From assembly GCA_026419775.2 (NCBI GenBank), contig JAOPGA020000506.1, positions 40,199-104,198 on the forward strand: DNA of 64,000 bases, written 5' to 3'. Shown piece after piece: positions 9,257 to 21,100 of this stretch. This DNA comes from Acrasis kona (Eukaryota; Heterolobosea; Eutetramitea; Acrasida; Acrasidae). Numbering within the stretch: position 1 is the first letter of the stretch; every line of letters starts with the position of its first letter. The notes beneath the pieces were generated by a model. It saw nothing but the letters and a program-made list of their open reading frames with translations. It was not told the DNA's origin and searched no databases. A program made the translations under genes and the position numbers.

Positions 9257-10159
9257 ATGGAGGAGGATACAGTGAATTCTTTTTCCGCAGCAACCAGCTT
9301 ATTGGAGAAAAGAAAAGAGATGCTTGAAGTTCAACAAACTCTACGCTCCAAAAGAGAAGAATATGGAGAAAGACTAGACAAAATTAAAACAAAAGAAAAG
9401 GATTTATCACAAAAGAGAGTTGAGCTCACCGAAAACATTATTCAGCTGGATAAATTTATTGCGGATAATGAAATAAAGACTACTAGGGCAAAACAAAAAA
9501 AAGACACAGAAAAAAAGCTTAGGGAAGGAAACGAAGCCGAAATTGATACGTTGAAGGGCTCCATTCAGAACTTTGAAAATGAATGCCTTAAAAAGCACAA
9601 AGTGTTGGAAGAAAGAGACTCCAAGTATCATAGATTTTTGCAGCATGTAGTTACTCTTAGAGGCGACGAGAACCCGGAGGAAGTTGACAGAGTGATAGGT
9701 CGCTACGACACTCTATCAGGAAACAATGAGGAGCTAAAGAAAGATAAACAAGCTTTAGAGCAGGAATTACTCAACATGAAAAAGATTGATAAAGAGTTTA
9801 AGGAAACCAAAAAAACATATTTGATCGAACTGAATCACAAAATATCAACATTATCAAAAAGATTGGAAAAGGAAATTGAAAAAAACAACAAAATTAAAGA
9901 CGAAGCCGAGGAAGCAATCGAAAGAAGCAATAAAACAAAAGTTACTTTAGGCCAATTAGAGATGGCGTGTCAAAATTTATACACCAGAGTGACGAGTAAA
10001 AATGGAAGCCAAATCAAGAGAGTACATGATAACATTTCAGACCAGGAATTAGACATGATGAAGATGCTTAAAGTCATACACGACTGCATGAGTGATTTCT
10101 TGTTTATAGTGGCGTCGCAAGCACCCTCTGAAGAAAAACCTAAGCAAAGACCAAAATAG
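9257..10159 (+). CDS. CFAP73/CCDC42-type coiled-coil protein (DUF4200), flagellar
   Basis: The protein has 300 residues, almost entirely predicted coiled coil. The N-terminal ATSLLEKRKEMLEVQQTL, then KIKTKEKDLSQKR, LDKFIADNEIKTTRAKQK and a later RFLQHVV...VDRVIGRYDTL match the arrangement of the DUF4200 domain of CCDC42/CFAP73/CCDC38. Members of that family build the axoneme-associated modified inner arm (MIA) structures or sperm-tail structures. The protein would therefore act in flagellar assembly or motility, consistent with the TMEM218-like and TSNAXIP1-like genes in the same window. Single exon; the ATG at 9257 is the first in frame. The exact orthologue within the family cannot be settled by eye. 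Confidence 0.78.
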   Translation: MEEDTVNSFSAATSLLEKRKEMLEVQQTLRSKREEYGERLDKIKTKEKDLSQKRVELTENIIQLDKFIADNEIKTTRAKQKKDTEKKLREGNEAEIDTLKGSIQNFENECLKKHKVLEERDSKYHRFLQHVVTLRGDENPEEVDRVIGRYDTLSGNNEELKKDKQALEQELLNMKKIDKEFKETKKTYLIELNHKISTLSKRLEKEIEKNNKIKDEAEEAIERSNKTKVTLGQLEMACQNLYTRVTSKNGSQIKRVHDNISDQELDMMKMLKVIHDCMSDFLFIVASQAPSEEKPKQRPK

Positions 10160-10906
10160 AGCCGATCAAGCTCCTTGGCCACACTTTTTCTTTCGCATGG
10201 TTTTGTATTGATCAAATGTGGGTTAATGTCTTCCGGACAAATTTAATCAAAATCAAAGTACATTAAAATAGACACATTACCAAAAATGGTTTGTATTAAC
10301 ACAATCAATTGTGACGATTTCTTAAAAATCTACTTTGATTACGATTTAGTAGTGGAAGAGATGGTCTTGGTCACAGAAGGTTTTTCTTCACGCGGAAACA
10401 CATTGATATCTCAGATCATGATTATCAATGAATAAACAAAGATTTGATCGTTCTTGTTTTGTGATAGTCATGTGTCACGTGTTCTTGTTACTTATGTGCC
10501 TGTGTCTGAGCCAGAACTTGTTGCGTCTAATGTTTCATACGAGAGGAACTTACATATTTTACAAAATAATTATCTGTCCGATAAGATATCGATATCGGAG
10601 TATGGATAAGACCTAACGGCAATCCGAATCAATAGATTCGTCGACTGCATCATTTTAATAAAGTTTGTAGTTTGCAATCCGGTCGCTTCAGGAGAACAAA
10701 TACTTTGGTCTGCAATTTCTGTCTAGTAATCTCATGAGCTTTTGATTTGACCCTTTGCTTTTAGCTTTTTATATTTACCAATTTTTTTTTGGACAATAAT
10801 CTAAAGTTATGTTGTTCTATTTTTATCAAGGGTTTATTATAAACTGAGACTATTTATGATTCCTGATTTTATTTAGATATACTCGGATTAAAGAAACAAA
10901 AATCAA
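10160..10906. other. intergenic, no convincing gene
   Basis: This AT-rich stretch of about 750 bp has poly-T runs. One 62-codon open frame (10428-10616) contains a hydrophobic segment but has no other support. Nothing else was recognised. Confidence 0.35.
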
Positions 10907-11566
10907 ATGCTCTTCAGTCCTACATGCTTGGGACAGCCTTCGTTCTTTACCGATATAAACGATGTAGAACAACTAAGTAACGATATATATGAGATATGCA
11001 AGCAAGAGCTTGAAAATGATGGTTACTCGCGAGACGACCTTGAAGTGGTGATGAGGTGTATAAATTCAAAGCAAAAAGATACTTTTACCATGTCGATAAT
11101 ACGCAACCTAGTCGATTCTTACAAATCTACGATAAATAGAGCAGTTAGATTAACAACAGACAATGAAAAATTCAAGACGCTTATAGCAGCCGCAAACACA
11201 AGCAAACACATGTCAACAATAGATAGCATTGGAGTTCTCAATTCGTTGTCACACCAAAAGCCGAAAACAAAACTTCCAACATTATCAACGACAAAGATAC
11301 TAAGCACAGAGAAATTTTTAGGATCGCCGATCTGCAATTTTGAGGGGAAAACGAAACACACCAAACTTTCAACGAAAAAAGTATCCAAAGAGGACCGTAG
11401 GCGGAGAGGCAGGAGGTCAAATTCAGACATCCCTCTTACTGATTACTCATTTGTAGACATTGATGATCCACACCGGGCCCACAGCTCAATGAGTTTAAGC
11501 TCCAAAACGACTGACCACTGGGACGTTCTCAACAACAAAAAAATCATGTATTCTCTGTATAATTAA
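10907..11566 (+). CDS. unrecognised 219-residue protein
   Basis: Single open frame from an ATG at 10907. The N-terminal 85 residues look helical and soluble (DINDVEQLSNDIYEICKQEL). The remainder is Lys/Ser/Thr-rich with a strongly basic stretch (KEDRRRRGRRSNSD) that could act as a nuclear localisation signal. No domain is recognised. It lies convergent to ribosomal protein L10, with about 60 bp of AT-rich sequence between the stops. Confidence 0.6.
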   Translation: MLFSPTCLGQPSFFTDINDVEQLSNDIYEICKQELENDGYSRDDLEVVMRCINSKQKDTFTMSIIRNLVDSYKSTINRAVRLTTDNEKFKTLIAAANTSKHMSTIDSIGVLNSLSHQKPKTKLPTLSTTKILSTEKFLGSPICNFEGKTKHTKLSTKKVSKEDRRRRGRRSNSDIPLTDYSFVDIDDPHRAHSSMSLSSKTTDHWDVLNNKKIMYSLYN

Positions 11567-11629
11567 AAATGTACATAATAAATTAATCTAATAATCTAAA
11601 AACCAATATTTAATGTAAAATATTTTAAT

Positions 11630-12274
11630 TTAGTTTGATTGGATGGTTCTAAGGCGTAGTTGACCCTTGGCGGTAATGACTTGAACGTGTGTTCCCATGC
11701 TCTTCAACAACTTCTTGGAGGCCAAGTCTTGGTATTCAGCCTTGGTCAATTTGGTGAAACCCCACTTGCGTGAGACCAAAACCTTCTGACGACCGGGGAA
11801 CTTGAACTTGGCACGACGTAGGGCCTCAATGGCGTGGTGTGAGTTCTCCTCCTTGGTTCTGATTGACATCAAGGGTTGTCCAATTTGCACACGAGCGGCG
11901 GTTCCGTTTGGCTTACCGAAAGCACCACGCATACCGGTCTGCAATCTATCAGCACCGGCGCATGATAACATCTTGTTGATACGTAAGACTTGGAAGGGGT
12001 GGACACGAATGCGCAAGTGGAAACCATCCTTGCTGCAAGTCTTCAACATGTACTTGTTGGCAGCGATACGTGCTGCTTCCAAAGCTTCACTGCTGATTTG
12101 TTCCTTCTCACCAGAAAGCATGTGAACGCAGGCTGGGAAAAGAGCGTGATTTGCTTTCTTGTTTCCGACATCGTAGATCTTAATCTTTGGGTCTGGGACA
12201 CCACGGCAGAAACGGGACTTGGGGTATGCCTTACCCTTTGATACTCTGTAACATCTTGCTGGTCTTCTGGCCAT
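11630..12274 (-). CDS. RPL10: 60S ribosomal protein L10 (uL16, QM family)
   Basis: Large-subunit ribosomal protein that docks late in cytoplasmic 60S maturation near the peptidyl-transferase centre. The frame extends 7 codons further upstream, but the conserved start is [10 protein letters not shown] at 12272-12274. That gives 214 residues, exactly the usual eukaryotic length. Visible landmarks are [31 protein letters not shown], the flexible loop region [17 protein letters not shown], and the terminal [11 protein letters not shown]. Codon choice is C-rich at third positions compared with the neighbours, as expected for a highly expressed gene. The TMEM218-like gene starts divergently 231 bp away, so the two probably share a promoter region. 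Confidence 0.97.
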   Translation of the reverse strand: MARRPARCYRVSKGKAYPKSRFCRGVPDPKIKIYDVGNKKANHALFPACVHMLSGEKEQISSEALEAARIAANKYMLKTCSKDGFHLRIRVHPFQVLRINKMLSCAGADRLQTGMRGAFGKPNGTAARVQIGQPLMSIRTKEENSHHAIEALRRAKFKFPGRQKVLVSRKWGFTKLTKAEYQDLASKKLLKSMGTHVQVITAKGQLRLRTIQSN

Positions 12275-12505
12275 GTTAACTTTTCGGCGTTTCACAAATT
12301 ATTCTTTCAACTCAACTTCGAAAATTTTTCTTGTTGACCAATCTGTGAAGGTCTTCAAAAACGATATTGAATTTTGGAGTTACACAGGGAGGAACTGCTG
12401 AGGAATAATAATAAAGCGCCCGACTCCGCGTTTGAAGTCGTATTATAATAGTATGAACAAGTAACACACCCCGAACTATTGTTGCGCCAAATTGTGTTGT
12501 AATCA

Positions 12506-12992
12506 ATGTCCAACACCACTTTACAGTCAGGGAGGTTGAGCAATGGTACAGGTCCAGGATATGGATTAATTGTATTTGCATGTACCTTAGTAATAGGAAT
12601 AATACTTATCGCTCTTGGGTTATTTCGTCCAAAAAAGAAGCAGAAAAATGTATGATTTAATCAGCCCGTTACTTGACAATTTACCTCAGATTTCTAATAT
12701 GCCTTGGAGTGTTTATTCCAACAATAACAATAATATTATTTGCCGCTTCTCCAAAATACTCTTTGACCGTATCATCTGCAGACCTTCAACAAACAAAAGT
12801 AATGATTTATACCACAACTATAAATGTGACATTACAAACACTAGACTGATTCTACAGTTTTTTACTAGAATATTCTTAATCATTTTTCTTATGGTGTGCC
12901 TGGTTATATGTGTTGTTGCATTTTTACACACGATAATGTTTTTGCAAGTAAGCGGCAAGCCTCTGCAAGTGTTCAAAGAGAAGCAGGATTGA
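12506..12992 (+). CDS. TMEM218: TMEM218-like ciliary transition-zone membrane protein, three exons
   Basis: Read as three short exons: 12506-12626, 12665-12825 and 12858-12992, with introns of 38 and 32 nt. This gives 138 residues with three TM helices: GLIVFACTLVIGIILIALGLF, FLICLGVFIPTITIILFA and IFLIIFLMVCLVICVVAFLH. The order, the short polar loops, the segment TTINFFTRIF before TM3 and the C-terminal GKPLQVF match vertebrate TMEM218 (115 residues, ending AKPLHSY), a transition-zone component. Both joins keep phase, but the first donor (GTCCAA) is poor and the join was chosen because it alone gives the TMEM218 pattern. The family call is moderately confident; the exact exon edges are not. 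Confidence 0.62.
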
Positions 12993-13089
12993 TGTTCAAA
13001 CAACTATAAATTTTTGTAAATAAAATGACGTTCATTCAACCAATCTTTTGACTGCTTCAATTAAACATTTGAAAAATTCAAAAACAAAC

Positions 13090-14240
13090 ATGTCTGAAGC
13101 TGTCCCAGACGAGTACTCCAACGAGAGTCCCCAAGACGAGAAACGCAAGATATCACCACGCAAGAAGCTGGTTCTCAAAGCAAAGGAGGAACAGGAACAA
13201 CAAGAACAACAGCAAGTTGAGGAGGGAACCGACGGTCTTGGGACAGTAAATGAGAGCTATGAGACTTCTAACGGGATATATAACAACTATGCAGCCCCGA
13301 ACGAATTATACAACAACTGGAGGGTAGAACACGTTAACGAAGTGCTGTTTCCAAATGGGTCGCCGTCGGATGTTTATTCATACGTTAGATATCAAACAAG
13401 AACAAACTCTGACCCACTACAATGCAATGACGTTTGCTACAGTCAAAATGTCGCCAACTCCAATGGTTGCGTCAATAATGTCTACAGTTCGCTCAAGTAT
13501 GAAATCCATCAGGAAGTTACCATGCGCTATTATAACCTCTGTGACCAAACAAAACGCATGTCGTACCCACCCTGTCTGAGTATGAGGATATTGGTAATGT
13601 CCGCTGATTCTGATCAAGAGCTCAAAAAATGCGACACCTCTTTGAAAGGTAAGATTGACTGCACTCTCATTCCTTCAGAAGAATACAAAAACGCAGCCGC
13701 CTCTGATGTAGTACCAGAGTTTGTTACTTACATGTCGACACAAAAAATTCAGTTTGCAAAAGGTGCTAGAGACCAAAAAGCTTATTTTCAGATAAGGTAA
13801 CCACTATGTTGCTCATGTGTTTGAAATTTCCATTGAATAGTTATTTTGATGCAAGAGACATTACTTCCTCCACTCCCATCATGATTGTCAGGTCGCCCCA
13901 ATTCTCGGTGTGGAGCAGACACACACGGAACAGTTCAAAGAAGTCGAACAAAACCAGTTTAAAGAGAGAAAGTAGCAGCACTCCAGAAGAATTGAGAGAA
14001 GACGAAATATCAATGCCACCAACAAAAGTTCATAGGACATCTAATACGCTCGCACAACAACAATCGACGAGCGATAGCCAAGCGCAGGTTGAGGCAGCTA
14101 GTGTACAGTTGTCACAATATACTGGTCAGCTTCATAGTCTATTGACTTATCTCTCTGATAAACAAAAAATGGATAATGAGGAGAGGAGGCAAGCCTTCAC
14201 TTTAGCATTTCAACATTTATGTAGTGCCAAAAACCAGTAG
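13090..14240 (+). CDS. unrecognised protein, possible DNA-binding regulator, two exons
   Basis: Exon 1 (13090-13796) and exon 2 (13841-14240) are joined by a 44-nt intron (GTAACC...AATAG) in phase 2. The product is about 368 residues. The N-terminus is Glu/Gln-rich and basic (ISPRKKLVLKAKEEQ). The centre (residues 130-270) is beta-rich and well ordered, ending KIQFAKGARDQKAYFQIS...TPIMIVRSPQFSVW. That ending resembles the final strands of immunoglobulin-like DNA-binding domains seen in amoebal developmental regulators such as CudA, but only loosely. A Ser/Thr/Lys linker and a helical Gln-rich tail follow. I treat nuclear function as a guess. The start is the ATG at 13090, because the upstream extension of the frame has no ATG. 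Confidence 0.6.
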
Positions 14241-14320
14241 ACATGTAGAAAATAACGTTTTCCAGTTTGTGCTCTTGAAAGAAGATTACGATTGGTGTTG
14301 TTAAATAAATAATTTATTCT

Positions 14321-15044
14321 TCACGCATATCCCTGTTCATCTTTCATTTGTTTTCTATAATCATCCCTTTCTTTGACATAAGATTTTCTATCATAGTCCA
14401 TTAATCTTTCGTCGTCCTCATGAGTGTACTTGTACTCTCCTGGATAAACTTCTTTCATTCTGCAATGTAAATTGATTCTGAAAAAATTTAAAAGCACTTA
14501 CACCCTGCGAAGGTTTCTTCCATAAGGTGTTGTATATGTAGAAAACCTTTCTAAATGTTTAGTGTCGCGATGGCTTCTATAGGTCCACATAGTTGCATAA
14601 AATGCACCCAACGCAGCAACGTTTGAAAAGAATCTACCCCAAGGGTGTTGAAAGTTGTGTCGTCTAAATGCGACAACGTTGCTCGCAAAAATTTTCATAA
14701 AGGGACTTCGATAGGTGGGCTCAAAAGGATAGACCAGCATTTTGGCAATATAGCCACCGATCAAGCCTATAACAATGCCGCCTTGCTTCCACTTGACATA
14801 ATCGTATAATAAGGATCTTCGCTCTGAAAGGGGCGAAACTCCAGATTTCAAATATTTGCTTTCGAGATTCCATATATCCATACTTTTCTTCCACAAATCG
14901 GTCTGTGAGTTGTTTGGGCTCCTAAATCGCCTTGCACTAATTGATCATTAGTTGCGTTTATAAAGTACAAAGTTACTAATCAGATGCATCTAAAGGAGTG
15001 TATTCGAAATAGTCATAGGTTCCAATCTCTTCATCGTAGGACAT
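14321..15044 (-). CDS. unrecognised small protein with hydrophobic segment, three exons
   Basis: Exons 15044-14977, 14936-14502 and 14459-14321 are joined across introns of 40 and 42 nt (GTAACT...TTAG and GTAAGT...GCAG), all in phase. The product is about 213 residues. It begins MSYDEEIGTYDYFEYTPLD. It has a hydrophobic stretch KQGGIVIGLIGGYIAKMLVYP near the middle and a second weaker one (FFSNVAALGAFYATMW), and it ends with a charged Tyr-rich tail. The pattern fits a mitochondrial membrane accessory subunit, but I do not recognise a family. Its start lies 111 bp from the divergent midasin start. Confidence 0.65.
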
Positions 15045-15155
15045 TATCCCTTGTAATTTTGTATTTGATCCGATTCAAATATGCTGTTGTAATTTAGCCT
15101 TCAACTTGGTTGTGTTGAAGTTCAATATTTAACACAATTAAAGTCAGCATCAAAC

Positions 15156-18100
15156 ATGGATAGAGAAGTCTATCAGGAGATATTCGTCTCTTTGACAAGA
15201 GAGTTTCCTGATTTGATAAACAACAAGCAGTTCTCCGCTTTACAGAAGAAAACTTCAGATGCAAAGGTTAGGGTTTCTCTTGTTAAAATCACTAACATTA
15301 ATTAGACAGTGTTAGATACATATTTTGTTAATAGTATATATTCTTTCCTCTCTGGATTATTTATAGATGCTAATTACACATACCCATTCACAAGATTGTG
15401 TAATCATCTCCTTCCAGTTATCGTATCGACAGCCATTCAAGAATCAAAAACATCACAAAAGGCACATGATGATCTTACCATAGCCATGAGTAAGATTCTC
15501 CCCCTCCATGCCCAGTACCAAACCTCCCTAATCGACCACTTGAACAATCTCAAACCTGTTTTTGTGGATCGCATCTTAACCCAAAAGGACGAGCAACGCA
15601 CTATAGAGTTTTCACAGACCGCCTACAGGCTGTTGGCACATGCGCGTGAGGAATTTTCAAGCATGTGGAATTGGTCCCCATTCTTCGAGTTAACCAAGCA
15701 CAACAATGAACAAGTGAGATGGTACTCAAAATCATGTCTAGCACTTTTGTTGAAACACGAGAGACACATTGATGAGTTCCTAGATCCAAGTGTGAGAGAT
15801 CAAGACAAACACGACAAGTTATCGAAACTAGTACAGTTTTCACAAGATGGTGATTTGGAGAAACATTTGGTCGTACGTTCAAATGAAGCAAGCCAACACA
15901 CAACAAAGACATTTACTCCAAACGCCTCAAACATGGTCAATGTTTGTGGAGTGTGGTTACACAAACATTATACCCCATCCCCTCAAAACGAATCCAAACT
16001 CGTCATGACGGAAACCACTCAACAAAACATTCGCTCCTTGGCATTCGCCATTTCACAAAACAAACCAGTCATACTAGAAGGTATTACAGGATCCGGAAAA
16101 ACTGCCCTCGTAGAAGAATTGGCAAGATTGACCCATCACGATTCCCAATTAATCAAAGTCAACTTGGACGAGTCGTTCGACAGCAAGGATCTATTAGGTA
16201 CCTACGTATGCACGGACGTGCCCGGAGAGTTCCGCTGGCAACCAGGTGCCCTCACCAAAGCAGTAGCAGATGGAAGATGGATTTTAATCGAAGACATTGA
16301 TTTGGCACCATTCGACATTATCAGCGCTTTGATACCATTGGTGGAGAGCAACACATTATTCATACCCAGCAGAGATCAAGTCATCCATGCAGCAACTGGA
16401 TTCCATTTATTCGCAACACAAAGCCTAGTCGAAGGACCCTCTGGAGCAGCACAACGTCAACGCTCATTACCCATGAGCAACTTATGGACTCGAGTCATGA
16501 TCGATAAATTACCCACCGTCGAAATCGAACAATTATTGTTGGAGAAATTCGGCGGCAAAGTGAAACAATTAGTTCCCAAATTCATCCAAACATTCGAAGC
16601 GCTCAGAACAGGTTCGTTTGATTTACAACATCAAGTCACAAGCAGCACCAACAGCGACGAACTAACCGTTGGACAAGCCCTCGCTCAACTGCGTCACTAT
16701 GGTCGTTTATTCTCTCTTCGTGATTTACTCAAATGGTGCGAACGCGTCAACAGATTATACAGCGAACAACTAGCACACGACAATTATGTTCAATCGAGTT
16801 TGAAGCATAACATTTTCAGAGAAGCCGTCGATGTATTTTGCGGTATGATCACCAAAAGAACCATTTATGAATCAGTGGTCAAGTTGTTAGCATTGGTGTG
16901 GGAGATTCACGACGTGGATCAGTTCCTAGTCGATAAGCCAATACTACAAAATAACGAAAAGAGCGGCGTGGTGAGCGTTGGTCGTATTTCGTTACCAAGA
17001 GATCAAAAAGTACTATCCGAACAATTAGCTTCTGCTCAAACCCAACGACCATTCGCTCACACCAAACTTAGTTTGCGCTTATTAGAGAGAATCGCTGCTT
17101 GTGTGACCATGGTAGAACCATTGCTATTAACTGGTGAAACAGGTACCGGTAAAACTTCGGTCGTGCAATACTTGGCGAACATGATGGGTCGCAAATTAGT
17201 CGTTCACAATTTGAATCAACAAACAGATGCTGCAGATTTCATCGGTGGTTTCAAACCAGTGGATCTGAAAATATTGGCAACCGGCGTGCTCACCAATTTT
17301 GAAAAGTTATTTGGCGTTACGTTCAGCGTCAAAGAGAACGGTCAGCTCGTGGATAAGGTCAGAGAACATTACCGAGTGAGAAACTGGTCAGGTATGATCA
17401 TTTTGTTCAACAAAGTGATTGTGAAAGCTGAACAAAAATTATCGACCGATCGCGCCGAAGATGCCCCAGTAGATCGTAAAGTCAATTCAAACAAGAAACG
17501 CACCAGTAATGGCGACCAACCATCTGGTAAACGTTCAAAGCAATCCGCATCGCCACAACAAGCAGAACGGTTCGCAACATTGAAATCATATTGGAGTAAA
17601 TTCAAAGAAAGTGTCGAACGGTTCAATCATCAAGCCAATTTGGTCCAAAATAGTTTTGCATTTAGCTTTGTCGAAGGTACGCTCGTAAAAGCTCTTAGAG
17701 AGGGTCACTGGGTTCTATTGGACGAAATCAATTTGGCCAGCACAGAAACATTAGAGCGTTTGAGTGGTTTATTAGAGGGCGAGACGGGTACGTTGTCGCT
17801 CACCGAAAAGGGAGAGACCGAATCCGTAAAGAGACATCCTAACTTTAGATTATTCGCTGCTATGAATCCACCTACGGACGTAGGTAAGAAGAACTTGCCA
17901 CCAGCTCTTCGAAACAGATTTACTGAATTTTATGTTGAAGAATTAACGGACCGAGATGATTTGAAGATTGTCGTGAAGCAATATCTAAAAAAGCGCATAC
18001 CGGGAGACAGTGCACCAGTGGATATCATTGTTGATTTTTACCTACAGGCAAGAAAAGAAGCCCAGGTGAATCTAACGGATGGTGCCAATATGAAACCACA

Positions 18101-21100
18101 TTATAGTTTACGTACACTAGCTCGTTCGCTAGAATACGTGACCTTGGTGTTAACTGATTATGGATTAGATCGTTCTCTATACGAAGGATTCTGTATGGGA
18201 TTCTTAACTCAATTATCAAGAGAGTGTTATCCGCTCATGGAAAATCTAATCAAGAAGAGTTTCTTGAAACCATCCGTGTTGAAGAACGAGTCGTATTTGA
18301 CAAACAAACCAAAACAACCTGGACCTGATTACGTCAATTTCGAACATTTCTGGTTAAAGTCATCTAATTATCAATATCCAAAAGATAGCACCAGTCGATT
18401 CATCACCACCAAATCTGTAAATGACCATTTGAAGAATTTAGCAAGAATCATCAAGATTGGTAAATATCCAGTTTTGTTACAGGGACCCACCTCCAGCGGT
18501 AAAACTTCCATGGTATCTCATTTGGCAAGAATCACGAATCACCGATTCGTGAGAATTAACAATCACGAAAGTACCGATTTACAAGAATACTTTGGAAGTT
18601 ATGTCACCACACCAGATGGTCGGTTGGTATTCCAAGAGGGTATATTGGTCGAAGCCGTTCGTAATGGTTATTGGATCGTACTGGACGAACTCAATTTGGC
18701 ACCCAGCGAAATTCTAGAAGCATTGAATCGTTTGTTGGACGACAATAGAGAATTGTTCATAGCAGAGACACAAGAGGTCGTCAAACCACATCCAGAATTC
18801 CAATTGTTCGCCACTCAGAATCCACCTGGTCTTTACGGAGGTCGTAAAGTATTATCAAGAGCGTTCCGTAATCGTTTTGCAGAACTACACGTTGATGACA
18901 TTCCACAAGACGAGTTGATACAAATTCTACAACAAAGATGCGAAGTGAGCGGTAAATTAGCTGGTAAATTCGTACAAGTCATGCGCAATTTACAACGAAT
19001 TCGTCAATCCACTAAAATCTTTGCTGGCAAAGGAGGTTTCGTCACTCCACGTGATTTGTTCAAGTGGGCATCTCGTGTACATGCCAACAAGATGATCAAC
19101 GAAAGTGACGATTTGTACGTGATCAATTTGGAAACTGCAAGAGAAGGTTTCATGTTGTTAGGAGAGAGATTGAGAAGACAAGAAGAAAAGAACTTTGTTG
19201 CGGATTGTCTATGTGAAATGTTCAAATGTAAATCTTTGGATTTGGATGCATTATATGATCGCGACCATTTACATTACACTCGTACTCTAAATGTCGAACA
19301 ATCAAAAGGAATGGTGTGGACTCGCACCATGAAGCGTATCGTGACATTAACTGGTAAATGTATCGATAACATGGAACCCATTCTATTGGTAGGAGAAACT
19401 GGATGCGGAAAGACCACCGTTTGTCAATTATACAGTCAAATCATGAACACAAGGTTGCACATTCTCAATTGTCACCAACACACCGAAACAAGTGACTTTT
19501 TGGGAAGTTTGAGACCTGTTAGAAATAGAGAACAATTGTTGATGAAGATTAAAGATTTGATGAATCAATTCGTGAGAGTTTATAATGCACATGAACAAGA
19601 TGAAATGACTGATGATTTGGTCATACAACACGGAGATGATGCATTGGGTGCCAACATGGCCACATTCGAATCCATTTGTAAACCAATGCTGAGCGAAAAC
19701 CAAACACATACCAATCGTCAAGTTCATCTATTGAACACCTTATTAGAATTACGCGTCATTTATGGCGAATGGAAATCATTGTTCATGTGGTACGATGGTC
19801 CATTGGTCAAGTGCATGAAACAAGGTGATTTGTTCCTTATCGACGAAATCTCGCTCGCTGAAGATGCCGTCCTCGAGCGTTTGAATTCAGTGTTGGAAAC
19901 TGATCGTACGTTAGTGTTAGCAGAAAAGGGATCCGATACCATCGAAGAAATCACTGCCAAGGATAGCTTTAGAGTATTTGCGACCATGAACCCTGGTGGT
20001 GATTTTGGTAAACGTGAATTGTCACCTGCACTTCGCAGTCGTTTCACAGAAGTATACGTTCCAAGTTTATCCGTAAGAGAAGATTTGGCGCTCATCATTC
20101 AAGATCGATTGCATGAGTCGTTCCATTCATTTGTTGAATTGATGATTGGATTCGTTGAATTTTATTCGAATCAACGTCGATCCAAACGTAATTTGAGCGT
20201 TCGTGATGTAATTGCATGGGTCGATTTCATGAATAAATCAATCAACAACAGCGGAAAGATTGATCCGTTCGATTGTTACGTACACGGAGCAGAATGTGTC
20301 ATCTTGGAAGGTGTTGGCATAGGCACAGACACAAGCGATAAGAGCAGAAGTGATTTGCGCGATGATTGTTTGGAATTCTTATCCAATCAACGACCATTAG
20401 TTCACACCGACACTGTTCCATCGTTATCAGCAATGGATCAAATCACAGGTGAATTGTTCGGAGTTCATCCTTTCTATATCCAAAAGGGTCAACACCCCAC
20501 AGGTGGCCCTGATGAAAAATACACGTTATCGGCACCAACAACTGGTCGTAACGTTGAAAAAATCTTACGTGCCATGCAACTCTCCAAACCATTATTGATG
20601 GAGGGATCTCCTGGTGTAGGAAAGACGTCTTTGGTAACTGCGTTAGCCAGAGCAAGTCATCATAATATCGTTCGTATCAATTTGAGCGAACAAACAGATA
20701 TGATGGATTTGTTGGGAACCGACTTACCAGTAGAGGGCGAACAAGGAGAAGGTGGTCGTTTTAGATGGAGCGATGGTATTTTCCTAAGAGCTCTTAAAAA
20801 TGGTGATTGGGTGTTGCTAGACGAACTTAACTTGGCGTCGCAATCCGTACTAGAAGGTTTAAATTCGGTGCTGGATCATCGTGCTGAAATCTTCATACCT
20901 GAACTCAATAGAACCTTCTCTTGTCCCAAATCGTTTAGAATCTTTGCATGTCAAAATCCATTACAACAAGGTGGTGGACGTAAGGGTCTACCCAAATCAT
21001 TCTTGAATCGATTCACTCAAGTATACGTCGATGAATTACAGAGCGATGATTTGTTGTTTATAACAAAGAGCGTACACGGTAATCAATTACTAAATGACAC

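Noticed and set aside
10428-10616. 62-codon hydrophobic frame as a small membrane protein
   Set aside because: No supporting context, codon bias or homology; likely chance in AT-rich DNA.
12312-12581. Minus-strand frames upstream of RPL10
   Set aside because: No ATG-started product with recognisable features, and they overlap the first exon of the TMEM218-like gene.
12615-12992. A single 125-codon frame as the gene at this place
   Set aside because: It starts without ATG and its middle part reads out of frame relative to the TM segments; the three-exon TMEM218-like model explains the locus better.
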